DNA of 64,000 nt from Cocleimonas sp. (lineage in GTDB: Bacteria > Pseudomonadota > Gammaproteobacteria > Thiotrichales > Thiotrichaceae): NCBI GenBank assembly GCA_021647365.1, contig JAKIUW010000014.1, positions 16,337-80,336 of the forward strand. Direction: 5' to 3'. Below are positions 51,523-60,070 of this stretch, piece by piece. Within the stretch, counting starts at the first letter, position 1, and the number at the start of each line of letters is the position of its first letter. The notes below the pieces were generated by a model. The model saw nothing but the letters and a program-made list of their open reading frames with translations. It made no database searches and was not told where the DNA came from. A program made the translations under genes and the position numbers.

Positions 51523-52527
51523 ATGCCAATCACAACTGGATCATTTCCCAACGCAAGAATGCGTCGTATGCGCCGTGATGATTTTTCGCGTCGTTTAATG
51601 CGTGAAAATGTTTTAACGGTGAATGATTTAATTTATCCCGTATTTGTTATCGAAGGTGAAAACCAACGTGAAGAAGTCGCCTCAATGCCAGGTGTTGAGC
51701 GTTTAACGATTGATCTTTTAGTCAAAGAAGCACAAGAGATTGCAGAATTAGGCGTGCCAGCAATGGCGTTGTTTCCTGTGGTAGGTGAGGCTAAAAAATC
51801 AGATTTAGCAGAAGAGGCGTATAACCCAGAAGGTTTGGCACAACGTGCAGTGCGTGCGATTAAACAAGCAGTGCCTGAGTTGGGCGTGATTACTGACGTA
51901 GCACTTGATCCTTTCACCTCACACGGTCAAGACGGCTTGATGAATGATGAAGGTTATATTATTAATGATGAAACGGTTGAGGTGTTGGTTAAGCAGGCGG
52001 TTTCTCATGCTGATGCGGGCGCAGATGTGGTTGCACCGTCGGATATGATGGATGGGCGCATCGGCTCAATTCGTGCCGCGCTTGAAGCAGCAGGTCATAT
52101 CAATACGCGTATTTTGGCATATTCTGCAAAGTACGCATCAAGCTTTTATGGGCCATTTCGTGATGCAGTTGGCTCGGCGGGTAATATCGGCAGTGGTAAT
52201 AAATACAGTTATCAGCAAGACCCAGCGAACAGCAATGAAGCGCTTTACGAAGTTGCGTTAGATTTACAAGAAGGCGCAGACATGGTGATGATAAAACCAG
52301 GTATGCCGTATTTGGATATTGTACGCCGTATTAAAGATGAATTTAAAGCGCCAACCTATGTGTATCAAGTCAGTGGTGAATACGCGATGATTAAAGCGGC
52401 TTCACAAAACGGCTGGTTGGATGAACGCGCCGTGGTGATGGAAGCGTTGGTGGGAATGAAGCGTGCGGGTGCAGATGGAATTTTGACTTATTATGCAAAA
52501 ACAGTTGCACAGTGGTTGGCGAAATAA
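51523..52527 (+). CDS. hemB: Delta-aminolevulinic acid dehydratase (porphobilinogen synthase, HemB)
   Basis: HemB condenses two aminolevulinates into porphobilinogen for haem, sirohaem and cobalamin. The 334-residue barrel has the Schiff-base Lys in MIKPGMPYLD, the second Lys in SAKYASSFYGPFRDA, and the metal region DVALDPFTSHGQDG. Asp/Ala/Asp replaces the three Zn-binding cysteines, so it should be the Mg-dependent type. AAGGAAAG precedes the ATG. Confidence 0.97.
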   Translation: MPITTGSFPNARMRRMRRDDFSRRLMRENVLTVNDLIYPVFVIEGENQREEVASMPGVERLTIDLLVKEAQEIAELGVPAMALFPVVGEAKKSDLAEEAYNPEGLAQRAVRAIKQAVPELGVITDVALDPFTSHGQDGLMNDEGYIINDETVEVLVKQAVSHADAGADVVAPSDMMDGRIGSIRAALEAAGHINTRILAYSAKYASSFYGPFRDAVGSAGNIGSGNKYSYQQDPANSNEALYEVALDLQEGADMVMIKPGMPYLDIVRRIKDEFKAPTYVYQVSGEYAMIKAASQNGWLDERAVVMEALVGMKRAGADGILTYYAKTVAQWLAK

Positions 52528-52549
52528 ACAATCAAGAATAGAATATACA

Positions 52550-52622
52550 AAGCACACCCCCCCACTTTTACATGATGTTTCATGTTTATAAAAACATCAT
52601 GTAAAAGTGGGGGGGTGTACTT
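52550..52622. repeat. C-rich palindromic repeat, copy 17 (type A/A)
   Basis: Both arms are intact (seven C / seven G), and the loop TTCATGTTTATAA separates them. It lies 22 bases past the hemB stop, next to a MITE. Confidence 0.9.
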
Positions 52623-52631
52623 ATCATAATA

Positions 52632-52797
52632 TTAAGAGACCTCAGCATAACTCAGTGGCGAAAGAAAAACGGATAAAATCCTTCTGATTGAGGCGTGAAT
52701 TGCAGATAATAGCGGGCTATTGCCAAGATTCACAACAAAAATCAGGATGATTTTAGCCGTTTTTACTTGTCACCTGAGTTATGCTGAGGTCTCTTAA
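52632..52797. mobile_element. MITE-like element with TTAA target duplications
   Basis: A 158-bp element (52636-52793) has 20-bp perfect terminal inverted repeats (GAGACCTCAGCATAACTCAG) that continue imperfectly toward the centre, so the whole unit can fold into one long hairpin. It is bounded by TTAA on both sides (52632-52635 and 52794-52797), a target duplication. It encodes nothing. The GAGACC ends recall IS5-like insertion sequences, but the parent is not in the window. Confidence 0.82.
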
Positions 52798-52816
52798 GTA
52801 TAAATGAGTTATAAAA

Positions 52817-53647
52817 ATGGATAAGTACGCCGTAATCGGTAACCCAATTAATCACAGCAAATCTCCAGAGATTCATCATATGTTTGCACAGCAAGCTGAA
52901 GATGAGATCTTGTACGAGGCCTTGCTTTCTCCGATTGATGAATTTGAAGAAACAGTAGAAGCCTTTCGCAAAGGCGGCGGCATGGGTTTGAACGTTACCG
53001 TGCCATTTAAGCAAGAAGCTTGGAAGTTGGCAGATGAACTCAGTGATTATGCAAAACGTGCGGGTGCGGTGAATACGCTGGTGTTTCATCAAGACGGCAC
53101 AATCTACGGCACAAATACCGATGGCATTGGTTTGGTGCGTGATTTGGTTGAAAACCACCAAAGCTTATTGCAAGGCAAACGAATTTTAATTTTGGGTGCT
53201 GGTGGTGCTGTACGTGGAGTACTTCAGCCACTATTAATGCAAATGCCTTCAAAAATATTCATCGCCAACCGTACGCCAGAACGCGCAACGGAACTAGCCA
53301 ACGATATGCAAGACTTACGCGAAAACTGCGAGTTATCGGGTGGTGGTTTTAAAGATATTGAAGGCGAATATGACTTAATCATCAACGGAACAGCCGCAAG
53401 TTTACAAGGCATTATGCCGCCGATTCCTGAGACTTGTTTAGCCGATGGCGTGCATTGTTATGATATGATGTATGGAGGTAGACCCACCGCATTTGAATTT
53501 TGGTGCGATGATAATGGTGCTGCTAAAGTGATGAATGGGCTAGGGATGCTTGTAGAGCAGGCGGCGGAGTCTTTTTCAATATGGCGCGGGAAAATGCCCG
53601 CAACGAAACCTGTGCTAGAAGCCCTCCAATTAAGTTGGCTCGCATAA
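52817..53647 (+). CDS. aroE: Shikimate dehydrogenase AroE
   Basis: AroE reduces 3-dehydroshikimate with NADPH in aromatic amino acid synthesis. The 276-residue protein has the substrate site NHSKSPEIHH, NVTVPFK with catalytic Lys, NTDGIGLVRDL, the nucleotide site ILGAGGAVRGVL and the NADP-selecting NRTPER. It follows a MITE by only 19 bases, so its promoter may be inside or before that element. Confidence 0.96.
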   Translation: MDKYAVIGNPINHSKSPEIHHMFAQQAEDEILYEALLSPIDEFEETVEAFRKGGGMGLNVTVPFKQEAWKLADELSDYAKRAGAVNTLVFHQDGTIYGTNTDGIGLVRDLVENHQSLLQGKRILILGAGGAVRGVLQPLLMQMPSKIFIANRTPERATELANDMQDLRENCELSGGGFKDIEGEYDLIINGTAASLQGIMPPIPETCLADGVHCYDMMYGGRPTAFEFWCDDNGAAKVMNGLGMLVEQAAESFSIWRGKMPATKPVLEALQLSWLA

Positions 53648-53667
53648 CAATAAAAGACACTAAATAA

Positions 53668-54984
53668 ATGGATACAACTCATCTAAGCAAAACCAAATTC
53701 TCTGACCTTCCACTTTTACCCGAAATTCAATCTGCCGTAGCCGAAGCAGGTTTTGAATACTGCACACCGATTCAAGCCGAAAGCATGAAGATCAGCTTAA
53801 ACGGTACGGACATTGCAGGGCAAGCACAAACAGGCACGGGGAAAACAGTTGCTTTTTTATTGCCTGCTTTTCAGTATTTATTAAAGAATCCAAAGCCTAA
53901 TAAAAATAGTCGTAACCAAGCGCAAGTACGTTTTTTAATGCTTGCGCCAACACGTGAATTGGCCATTCAAATCGCAAAAGATGCAGAACAGCTAGGCAAA
54001 AACACGGGTTTAAAGTTTGCGTTAGCTTATGGTGGAACAGGCTACGATCAACAACAAAAAGCGATTGAGGCGGGTGTTGATATTCTCATCGGAACACCCG
54101 GTCGTATAATTGATTATTGGAAGAAAAAGGTATTTAACTTGCATGAATGCCAAGGTTTGGTTTTGGATGAAGCCGATAGAATGCTCGATTTAGGTTTCAT
54201 ACAAGACATTCGATTTTTATTACATCGTTTGCCAAAGCCAGAAAAACGTTTAAGCATGATGTTCTCGGCAACCCTATCGCATAGAGTGATGGAGTTATCT
54301 TACGAACACATGAATCAACCTCAAAAGGTAGAAATCGAAGCCGAAGCGGTAAACACCAAAAAGGTTGAGCAGTCAGTTTACTACCCAGCAAACGATGAAA
54401 AGATTCCGCTACTGCTAGGTTTAATCAATAAACTAGAACCCAATCGCGCCATCGTATTCGTAAACACCAAACGCAATGCAGAAACCATTGAAGACTTCAT
54501 GCGTGGCAACGATATTAAAGCGGTAATGATTTCAGGCGATGTGCGCCAAAACAAACGTCAAAGCTTATTAAAAGAATTCGCTAGCGGTAAGCATCAAGTA
54601 TTAATTGCAACCGATGTAGCCGCACGTGGTTTGCACATCGATGATGTCACACACGTATTCAACTACGATTTACCACAAATCGCGGAAGACTACGTTCATA
54701 GAATAGGGCGAACAGCCCGCGCTGGAGCATCGGGTGAAGCACATAGTTTTGCTTGTGAAGATACCGCATTCTATTTGCCAGAAATTGAAACATACATTGG
54801 TATGCGAGTTCCGATGGAGAGTGTTACTTCAGACTTATTGCTCGATGATGTAAAGCCTAGAAAGAGAATTACACGTGATCGTGTGCCGCATAGACCTAAC
54901 AACGCTAATAACAAAGGTGGATTTAAAGGCAAGCCTCGTGGCGGTGGGTATAAGGGGAAGAATCCTCGGAATGCTAAAGGATAA
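53668..54984 (+). CDS. rhlB: ATP-dependent RNA helicase RhlB
   Basis: RhlB is a DEAD-box helicase that partners RNase E in the degradosome. The 438-residue protein has motifs Q (CTPIQ), I (AQTGTGKT), Ia (APTRELAIQ), II (LDEAD), III (FSATL), V (ARGLHIDDVTHVFNYDLP) and VI (HRIGRTARAG). The THLSKTKFSDLPL opening and ACEDTAFYLPEIETYIG near the end match RhlB. The C-terminal tail is basic and Gly-rich, for RNA contact. It is 20 bases after aroE. Confidence 0.93.
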   Translation: MDTTHLSKTKFSDLPLLPEIQSAVAEAGFEYCTPIQAESMKISLNGTDIAGQAQTGTGKTVAFLLPAFQYLLKNPKPNKNSRNQAQVRFLMLAPTRELAIQIAKDAEQLGKNTGLKFALAYGGTGYDQQQKAIEAGVDILIGTPGRIIDYWKKKVFNLHECQGLVLDEADRMLDLGFIQDIRFLLHRLPKPEKRLSMMFSATLSHRVMELSYEHMNQPQKVEIEAEAVNTKKVEQSVYYPANDEKIPLLLGLINKLEPNRAIVFVNTKRNAETIEDFMRGNDIKAVMISGDVRQNKRQSLLKEFASGKHQVLIATDVAARGLHIDDVTHVFNYDLPQIAEDYVHRIGRTARAGASGEAHSFACEDTAFYLPEIETYIGMRVPMESVTSDLLLDDVKPRKRITRDRVPHRPNNANNKGGFKGKPRGGGYKGKNPRNAKG

Positions 54985-54989
54985 AAGAT

Positions 54990-55092
54990 TTTTTTGCCAC
55001 GGAAGGACACGGAAAAACACGGAAGAAAAACAAAAACACCGCCAGCATGACTGTATTTATGTTTTTCCCCCGTGGGCTCCGTGGCAAAAAGT
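54990..55092. repeat. CCACGG-type inverted repeat after rhlB
   Basis: TTTTTTTGCCACGG on the left is matched by CCGTGGCAAAAAG on the right, with inner AAGAAAAACAAAAACA / TTTTTCCCCCGTGGG. It lies between the converging ends of rhlB and the CopD-like gene and can serve as a terminator for both. A fragment of the same repeat is at 10469-10487. Confidence 0.65.
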
Positions 55093-55102
55093 TTTTTATC
55101 TT

Positions 55103-55561
55103 TTAAGCCAAGAAATACTTCCCAGCAGTAGCAATCACAATCGTAATAAGTCCAACCACCGTATTGATTCCAACTAGCATACGAATCTGATTCAAAGCCG
55201 CACCACCATCTTTCCAGCGCTCATCTACAACTGCTTTTTTAAGTTTATTGTAAGGTGCAAAGAATACGTGAAAGAAGATCAACATCATCACAATACCAAG
55301 CCCTAGCATAATGTGCATAAATAACGGTGGTTTAGGGAACTGAAAAAACATCCACAAACCTGTGATTAATACAGTGGCTATACACACCCAAACCCAAGGG
55401 AAGAATCGCTTAAAACCCGCTACCCAGAGCTGAAGGCGTTGTGGTGGTTCAAGTGTTTTAACGGCTGCAGGGCGCATTACTTGATGGGCAAAGAACATTC
55501 CCCCAACCCAAACAACGATAGCAATAACGTGAAGTGCGATAGCAATGGACATGATATTCAT
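55103..55561 (-). CDS. CopD-family membrane protein
   Basis: This 152-residue protein has four membrane helices and the CopD-type start IALHVIAIVVWVGGMFFAHQ with His in the first helix, plus FMHIMLGLGIVMMLIFFHVFF. Such proteins are linked to copper import or haem handling, but the small standalone type is not characterised. It is followed (upstream on the same strand) by the channel-receptor gene, 85 bases apart. Confidence 0.82.
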   Translation of the reverse strand: MNIMSIAIALHVIAIVVWVGGMFFAHQVMRPAAVKTLEPPQRLQLWVAGFKRFFPWVWVCIATVLITGLWMFFQFPKPPLFMHIMLGLGIVMMLIFFHVFFAPYNKLKKAVVDERWKDGGAALNQIRMLVGINTVVGLITIVIATAGKYFLA

Positions 55562-55646
55562 AAAATACTCGATAATTAGTTAAAAATTAAAGGCGCATTT
55601 TACTAAGATATGATTAAGAAACAAGTCACCATTTTTTTCTTAATGG

Positions 55647-56732
55647 TTACTGTCCTAAGTAGCTCTTAAGCACACGTTGCCATTCTTCTTTTTGAATTAT
55701 TTTAAGCATGGTGCGATTTACAGGTTCACGCAATGGACTCCCTTCAGGGAAGGCAATTCCGTACTGTTGTAGCTCAAATAACTTATCAACCACAATGAGC
55801 TTGTTTTTAAAATGCTGCTCAGTGAGGTATTTTAAAAGAGGGTCATCGTAAACCATTGCATCTGATCTTCCTTCTTCAATAGCATTAAGGCTATCTAACA
55901 CAGTGGGATAATATTCACGTTTTAATTGACGATTTTCTAGATAGTTATCACTACTTGAGTTTTCAATACTGGCTATGCGCGCTCTGGGTAAATCCTCAGG
56001 GCCAGAAATCAGCGGCTGGCTTTTTGCCAGAGTTAAAGTTGATGCAACACCTGCAATTACAGCAGAAACCATGAGCAATGAGGCAAACATCCAAAACAAT
56101 GCGATCATTCTTCCTCCAACGGTTTGAGGTGTCATGTCGCCATAACCGACGGTTGTCATGGTAACGGCTGCCCACCACATACCTGCAGGAATGCCTTTTA
56201 TAGGGTTGGGATTAAAGTTTTCAGGGTTCTTCTTTCTTTCGGCTAACCAGGTTAGCGTACCAGTAATAAAAAGAATTACGAATAATGCTAATAGAATAAA
56301 CAGCATTTTGCTGGAAAATATTCCCCTCAAAACGCTTCGCCAACCATCGTTTAGGTTTTTTAGTGTAACAATACTTAGCCCTGTTGAATAATAAGAGTGG
56401 CTAAAATCAAACTTTGATTCTCGCTCTGATGTGATTGTAATGGCGGCAATTCCCACATCAATAGAGGAATTACTGACACCATCGAGTAATGGTTTTAACC
56501 CTAATTCTTTCCATTTATACTGTAGATCAAGCTCTTTAGCGATCTTCTCCCATAATTCAACACTAATACCATACCATTTACCATCCTTATCCTTCATCGC
56601 GAAGGGCTCTGCTACTTTTGTGCCAACGGTTAATATTTTATCGAAAGATTGTGAATAGCCGGGTAATAAAAAAATGAAAGTAAAAAACAGGAAGAAAATT
56701 TTTATAAAGAAAGGCTTTAGTAGTTTTGTCAT
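55647..56732 (-). CDS. GluR0-like ionotropic receptor: periplasmic amino-acid-binding domain with potassium-type channel
   Basis: The 361-residue protein has a signal peptide (about 1-28), then the first half of a type 3 solute-binding domain (LTVGTKVAEPFAMKDKDGKW, AAITITSERESKFDF with ligand-binding Arg104), a pore module (helix 141-163, pore helix and filter TVGYGD at 194-199, helix 206-232) and the second binding half (ARIASIENSSSDNYL to the end). This S1-pore-S2 order is that of prokaryotic glutamate receptors such as GluR0. The filter predicts potassium selectivity. ATG 56732 was preferred over 56774. It is divergent from a glutamate/dicarboxylate symporter. Confidence 0.88.
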   Translation of the reverse strand: MTKLLKPFFIKIFFLFFTFIFLLPGYSQSFDKILTVGTKVAEPFAMKDKDGKWYGISVELWEKIAKELDLQYKWKELGLKPLLDGVSNSSIDVGIAAITITSERESKFDFSHSYYSTGLSIVTLKNLNDGWRSVLRGIFSSKMLFILLALFVILFITGTLTWLAERKKNPENFNPNPIKGIPAGMWWAAVTMTTVGYGDMTPQTVGGRMIALFWMFASLLMVSAVIAGVASTLTLAKSQPLISGPEDLPRARIASIENSSSDNYLENRQLKREYYPTVLDSLNAIEEGRSDAMVYDDPLLKYLTEQHFKNKLIVVDKLFELQQYGIAFPEGSPLREPVNRTMLKIIQKEEWQRVLKSYLGQ

Positions 56733-56791
56733 GGGGGTGTATCTCACAGTCACATTGAAGTAAGAAAAAGTCATAAACTTGCTACAAATAA

Positions 56792-56805
56792 TTGAGATAT
56801 ATCAA
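56792..56805. promoter_or_regulatory. FNR/CRP-like box between the receptor channel and the symporter
   Basis: TTGAGATATATCAA differs from the FNR consensus TTGATnnnnATCAA at a single base. It lies 60 bases before the receptor start and 129 before the symporter start. Confidence 0.45.
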
Positions 56806-56854
56806 TTTTCATAGTCTACACTCGATTAAAGACCTGTTACATATTTAGATATTA

Positions 56855-56884
56855 TTGCTAGTGACCAAGCTTATACAATATAAA
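56855..56884 (+). promoter_or_regulatory. Likely sigma-70 promoter of the symporter gene
   Basis: TTGCTA (56855-56860) and TATAAA (56879-56884) are 18 bases apart, about 50 bases before the ATG. Confidence 0.45.
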
Positions 56885-56933
56885 TGTAGCACATCTTTTG
56901 GAATTATTTTTTTAATAACCAAGGAGATCGTTT

Positions 56934-58289
56934 ATGAGTGAAACTAAAAAAATGAGCTTAACAGTCAAAGTACTGTTAGGCATGGCCCTAGGGATTATCG
57001 TGGGGTTGGCTATCAATCTCACGGGTATGAATGCCCCTGGTACGTTTATTAATGAGTACATTGTTAACGGTTTATTCCATGTTATTGGAAAAATGTTTGT
57101 TAACGCTTTGAAAATGTTAGTTGTTCCACTCGTATTTTTCTCACTTATCTGTGGTGTTTGTGGTATTGGTGATATTCGAATGCTTGGCCGAGTGGGTGGT
57201 AAATCCTTTGCGCTTTACATGATGACTACGGCAATTGCGATTGCTACAGCTATCTTGATTGCTGTTACTTTCGGTATTGGTAAAGGCATGAATGTTGAGA
57301 CTGCCGCTGAATTTACAGGCAAAGAGTCCCCACCTTTAACTCAGGTTATCATTGATATTATTCCTAAAAACCCAATTGCTTCGATGGCAAATGGCGACAT
57401 GCTTCCGATTATATTCTTCTCAATTCTGCTCGGTATTAGTATGTTAATGCTAGGAAGAAAGGCAAAGAGTTTCATTGAAGGTGCTGAAATTGCTAATGAA
57501 ATAATGATGAAAATGGTAAATATCATTATGTCTGTTGCCCCATATGCCGTTTTTGCTTTGATTGCCAAAGCAGTAGCAACATTAGGTATTGATTTATTAG
57601 CATCACTTGCTGGCTATGTTGGGGTGCTTGTAGGCGCATTAATGTTCCACTTGTTTATAACATTGATGATTGTACTCAAAGTCTTCTCAGGTTTAAGCCC
57701 TGCGATGTTCTTAAAGAAAATCAGGAATGTTCAGGTATTTGCATTTAGTACGGCAAGTTCTAACGCAACAATTCCTGTGACCATGAGAACAGTAACAGAG
57801 CGCTTTGGTGTGAATAACTCTGTAGCATCGTTTACCGTACCGTTTGGTGCAACCATCAATATGGATGGAACGGCAATTATGCAAGGTGTGGCAACGGTAT
57901 TTATCGCTAACGTCTACAACGTAGATTTAGGTATCTCTGGATATTTGACCGTTATCATGATGTCAGTATTAGCCTCAATCGGTACTGCGGGTGTTCCGGG
58001 AGTTGGCTTGATCATGTTGTCGATGGTATTTACACAAGTTGGCCTACCTGTAGAAGGTATAGGTCTTATTCTTGGTGTTGACCGCTTGATGGATATGATT
58101 AGAACAGCAGTAAATGTATCTGGTGATGCGACAGTTTCATCTATCGTTGCTAAGAGTGAAGGAAAGATGGATGTTTCTGTCTTTAATGATCCCAATGCAG
58201 GTATATATGATGAGGATGAAGAGTTGCATATCGATGATGCGGTAGAAGCTGAAATGAAAGCTGCCGTTGAAGCAACGCATGATAAGTAG
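56934..58289 (+). CDS. Dicarboxylate/amino acid:cation symporter (DAACS family, GltP/DctA-like)
   Basis: This 451-residue transporter has the family hallmarks: KMLVVPLVFFSLICGV, the serine-rich loop FAFSTASSNATIPVTM, the NMDGTAIMQG helix and GIGLILGVDRLMDMIRTAVN. It should take up glutamate, aspartate or C4-dicarboxylates with Na+ or H+. The C-terminal 40 residues are very acidic. AAGGAG precedes the ATG. It is divergent from the glutamate-receptor-like channel, and a strong terminator follows. Confidence 0.93.
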   Translation: MSETKKMSLTVKVLLGMALGIIVGLAINLTGMNAPGTFINEYIVNGLFHVIGKMFVNALKMLVVPLVFFSLICGVCGIGDIRMLGRVGGKSFALYMMTTAIAIATAILIAVTFGIGKGMNVETAAEFTGKESPPLTQVIIDIIPKNPIASMANGDMLPIIFFSILLGISMLMLGRKAKSFIEGAEIANEIMMKMVNIIMSVAPYAVFALIAKAVATLGIDLLASLAGYVGVLVGALMFHLFITLMIVLKVFSGLSPAMFLKKIRNVQVFAFSTASSNATIPVTMRTVTERFGVNNSVASFTVPFGATINMDGTAIMQGVATVFIANVYNVDLGISGYLTVIMMSVLASIGTAGVPGVGLIMLSMVFTQVGLPVEGIGLILGVDRLMDMIRTAVNVSGDATVSSIVAKSEGKMDVSVFNDPNAGIYDEDEELHIDDAVEAEMKAAVEATHDK

Positions 58290-58333
58290 TGTGCAATGAA
58301 CGGATTGAAGTTAAAACTTCAATTTAAAAAAAA

Positions 58334-58353
58334 GGCAGAGCTTTCGCTCTGCC
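58334..58353. terminator. Bidirectional rho-independent terminator between symporter and purH
   Basis: The perfect 8-bp stem GGCAGAGC / GCTCTGCC with a TTTC loop is flanked by seven A and eight T, so it can work on both strands. Both genes converge on it. Confidence 0.9.
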
Positions 58354-58379
58354 TTTTTTTTACTTTAGGATATTAGTTA

Positions 58380-59954
58380 TTAATGTCTAAAGTGTCGCAT
58401 TCCTGTCATTACCATCGCCATACCAGCTTCATCCGCCGCTGCAATCACCTCATCATCACGCATCGAACCACCTGGTTGGATAACGGCAACAATGCCAGCT
58501 TCTGCTGCTGCATCAATGCCATCACGGAAAGGGAAGAAGGCATCAGATGCCATGACAGAACCTGTGACTTCTAAGTCTGCATGTTCAGCTTTAATGCCTG
58601 CAATGCGCGCCGAGTTAATGCGGCTCATTTGACCTGCGCCTACACCAATCGTCATATGATCTTTACAGTAAACAATGGCGTTTGATTTTACGAACTTGGC
58701 GATTTTCCAAGCAAATAATAGGTCGCTCATTTCTTGATCGGTTGGGCTACGTTTGGTAACGATTTCTAATTTTTCATACAAACCTAAATCAGCATCTTGC
58801 ACCAATAAACCACCGTTCACGCGCTTGTAATCAAGGCGTGGTTGAGCATGTTCAAACTTGCCACATTCCAATAAACGCACGTTTTGTTTTGCGCTGACGG
58901 CTTTAATCGCTTTTGCTGTAACTTTTGGTGCGATAATCACTTCAACAAATTGGTTTTTAACAATCGCTTTAGCTGTTTTTCCGTTTAGTTTTTTGTTAAA
59001 AGCGATAATGCCGCCAAAGGCAGATTCAGGATCTGTTTTAAAAGCACGCTCATAAGCATCTAAAATATCATCACCTATCGCAACACCACAGGGGTTTGCG
59101 TGTTTTACGATAACGCAAGCAGGGCGGCTTTCAAATTGCTTTACACATTCAAGCGCCGCATCGGTGTCCGCAATATTGTTGTAAGAAAGCTCTTTGCCTT
59201 GTAGTTGTTGGGCTGTCGCAATATTGGCGCCTGTTTGGTTTCCAGAGATATAAAACGCGCCTTTTTGATGTGAGTTCTCACCGTAGCGTGTGGTTTGTTG
59301 TAGCTTAAATTGTGCATTGAATGTAGTTGGGAATACATTTTCGCCTACCGCGAGTGGCTTGTTATCATTCTCAACAATCGCACCTAAGTAGTTTGCGATC
59401 ATGCCATCGTATTGTGCGGTGTGCTCAAATGCGCGCGTGGCTAGTTTGAAACGCAGGTCTTTTGAGATACTGCCGTTGTTGTTCTCTAGCTCCTCTTCAA
59501 TCAAACTGTAATCAGATGGGTTAACAACAATCGTCACATGTGCATTATTTTTAGCCGCCGCGCGCACCATGGTTGGTCCGCCAATATCGATATTTTCAAT
59601 CGCATCTTCTAAGGAGCAATCTTCTTTCGCAATAGTTTCTGCAAAAGGGTATAGGTTGACGATAATCAGGTCAATCGGTGGAATATCATGCTTTTCCATC
59701 ACCGCATCATCCGTGCCACGGCGCGCTAAAATTCCGCCGTGAATCTTTGGGTGTAAGGTTTTTACACGACCATCCATCATTTCAGGGAAACCCGTGTAAT
59801 CAGAAACTTCGATTACAGGCACATCATTATCGCTAAGCAACTTGGCAGTGCCACCTGTTGAAAGTAGCTCAATTCCGCGAGCATGAAGTTGTTTAGCAAA
59901 GCTGAGTAAACCAGTTTTGTCAGATACGCTTAATAAAGCACGTTGAACAGGCAT
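58380..59954 (-). CDS. purH: Bifunctional AICAR transformylase / IMP cyclohydrolase PurH
   Basis: PurH carries out the last two steps of IMP synthesis. The 524-residue protein has the N-terminal cyclohydrolase domain (ALLSVSDKTGLLSFAKQL, LLSTGGTAKLL, GRVKTLHPKIHGGIL) and the transformylase domain (RYGENSHQKGAFY, VKHANPCGVAI, SDAFFPFRDGIDAAAEAG). ATG at 59954 follows AAGGAA, while the longer frame to 60023 adds a non-homologous stretch. Confidence 0.97.
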   Translation of the reverse strand: MPVQRALLSVSDKTGLLSFAKQLHARGIELLSTGGTAKLLSDNDVPVIEVSDYTGFPEMMDGRVKTLHPKIHGGILARRGTDDAVMEKHDIPPIDLIIVNLYPFAETIAKEDCSLEDAIENIDIGGPTMVRAAAKNNAHVTIVVNPSDYSLIEEELENNNGSISKDLRFKLATRAFEHTAQYDGMIANYLGAIVENDNKPLAVGENVFPTTFNAQFKLQQTTRYGENSHQKGAFYISGNQTGANIATAQQLQGKELSYNNIADTDAALECVKQFESRPACVIVKHANPCGVAIGDDILDAYERAFKTDPESAFGGIIAFNKKLNGKTAKAIVKNQFVEVIIAPKVTAKAIKAVSAKQNVRLLECGKFEHAQPRLDYKRVNGGLLVQDADLGLYEKLEIVTKRSPTDQEMSDLLFAWKIAKFVKSNAIVYCKDHMTIGVGAGQMSRINSARIAGIKAEHADLEVTGSVMASDAFFPFRDGIDAAAEAGIVAVIQPGGSMRDDEVIAAADEAGMAMVMTGMRHFRH

Positions 59955-60070
59955 GTGTGATTCCTTCTCGTTGAAATGGGGGCAATAAGTAATACAAAAA
60001 ATTGGGTGGACGTAGTATCGCATAGGAACTATTGTTCGTGTACTCGAATCATCAAAATAATATTGAATTT

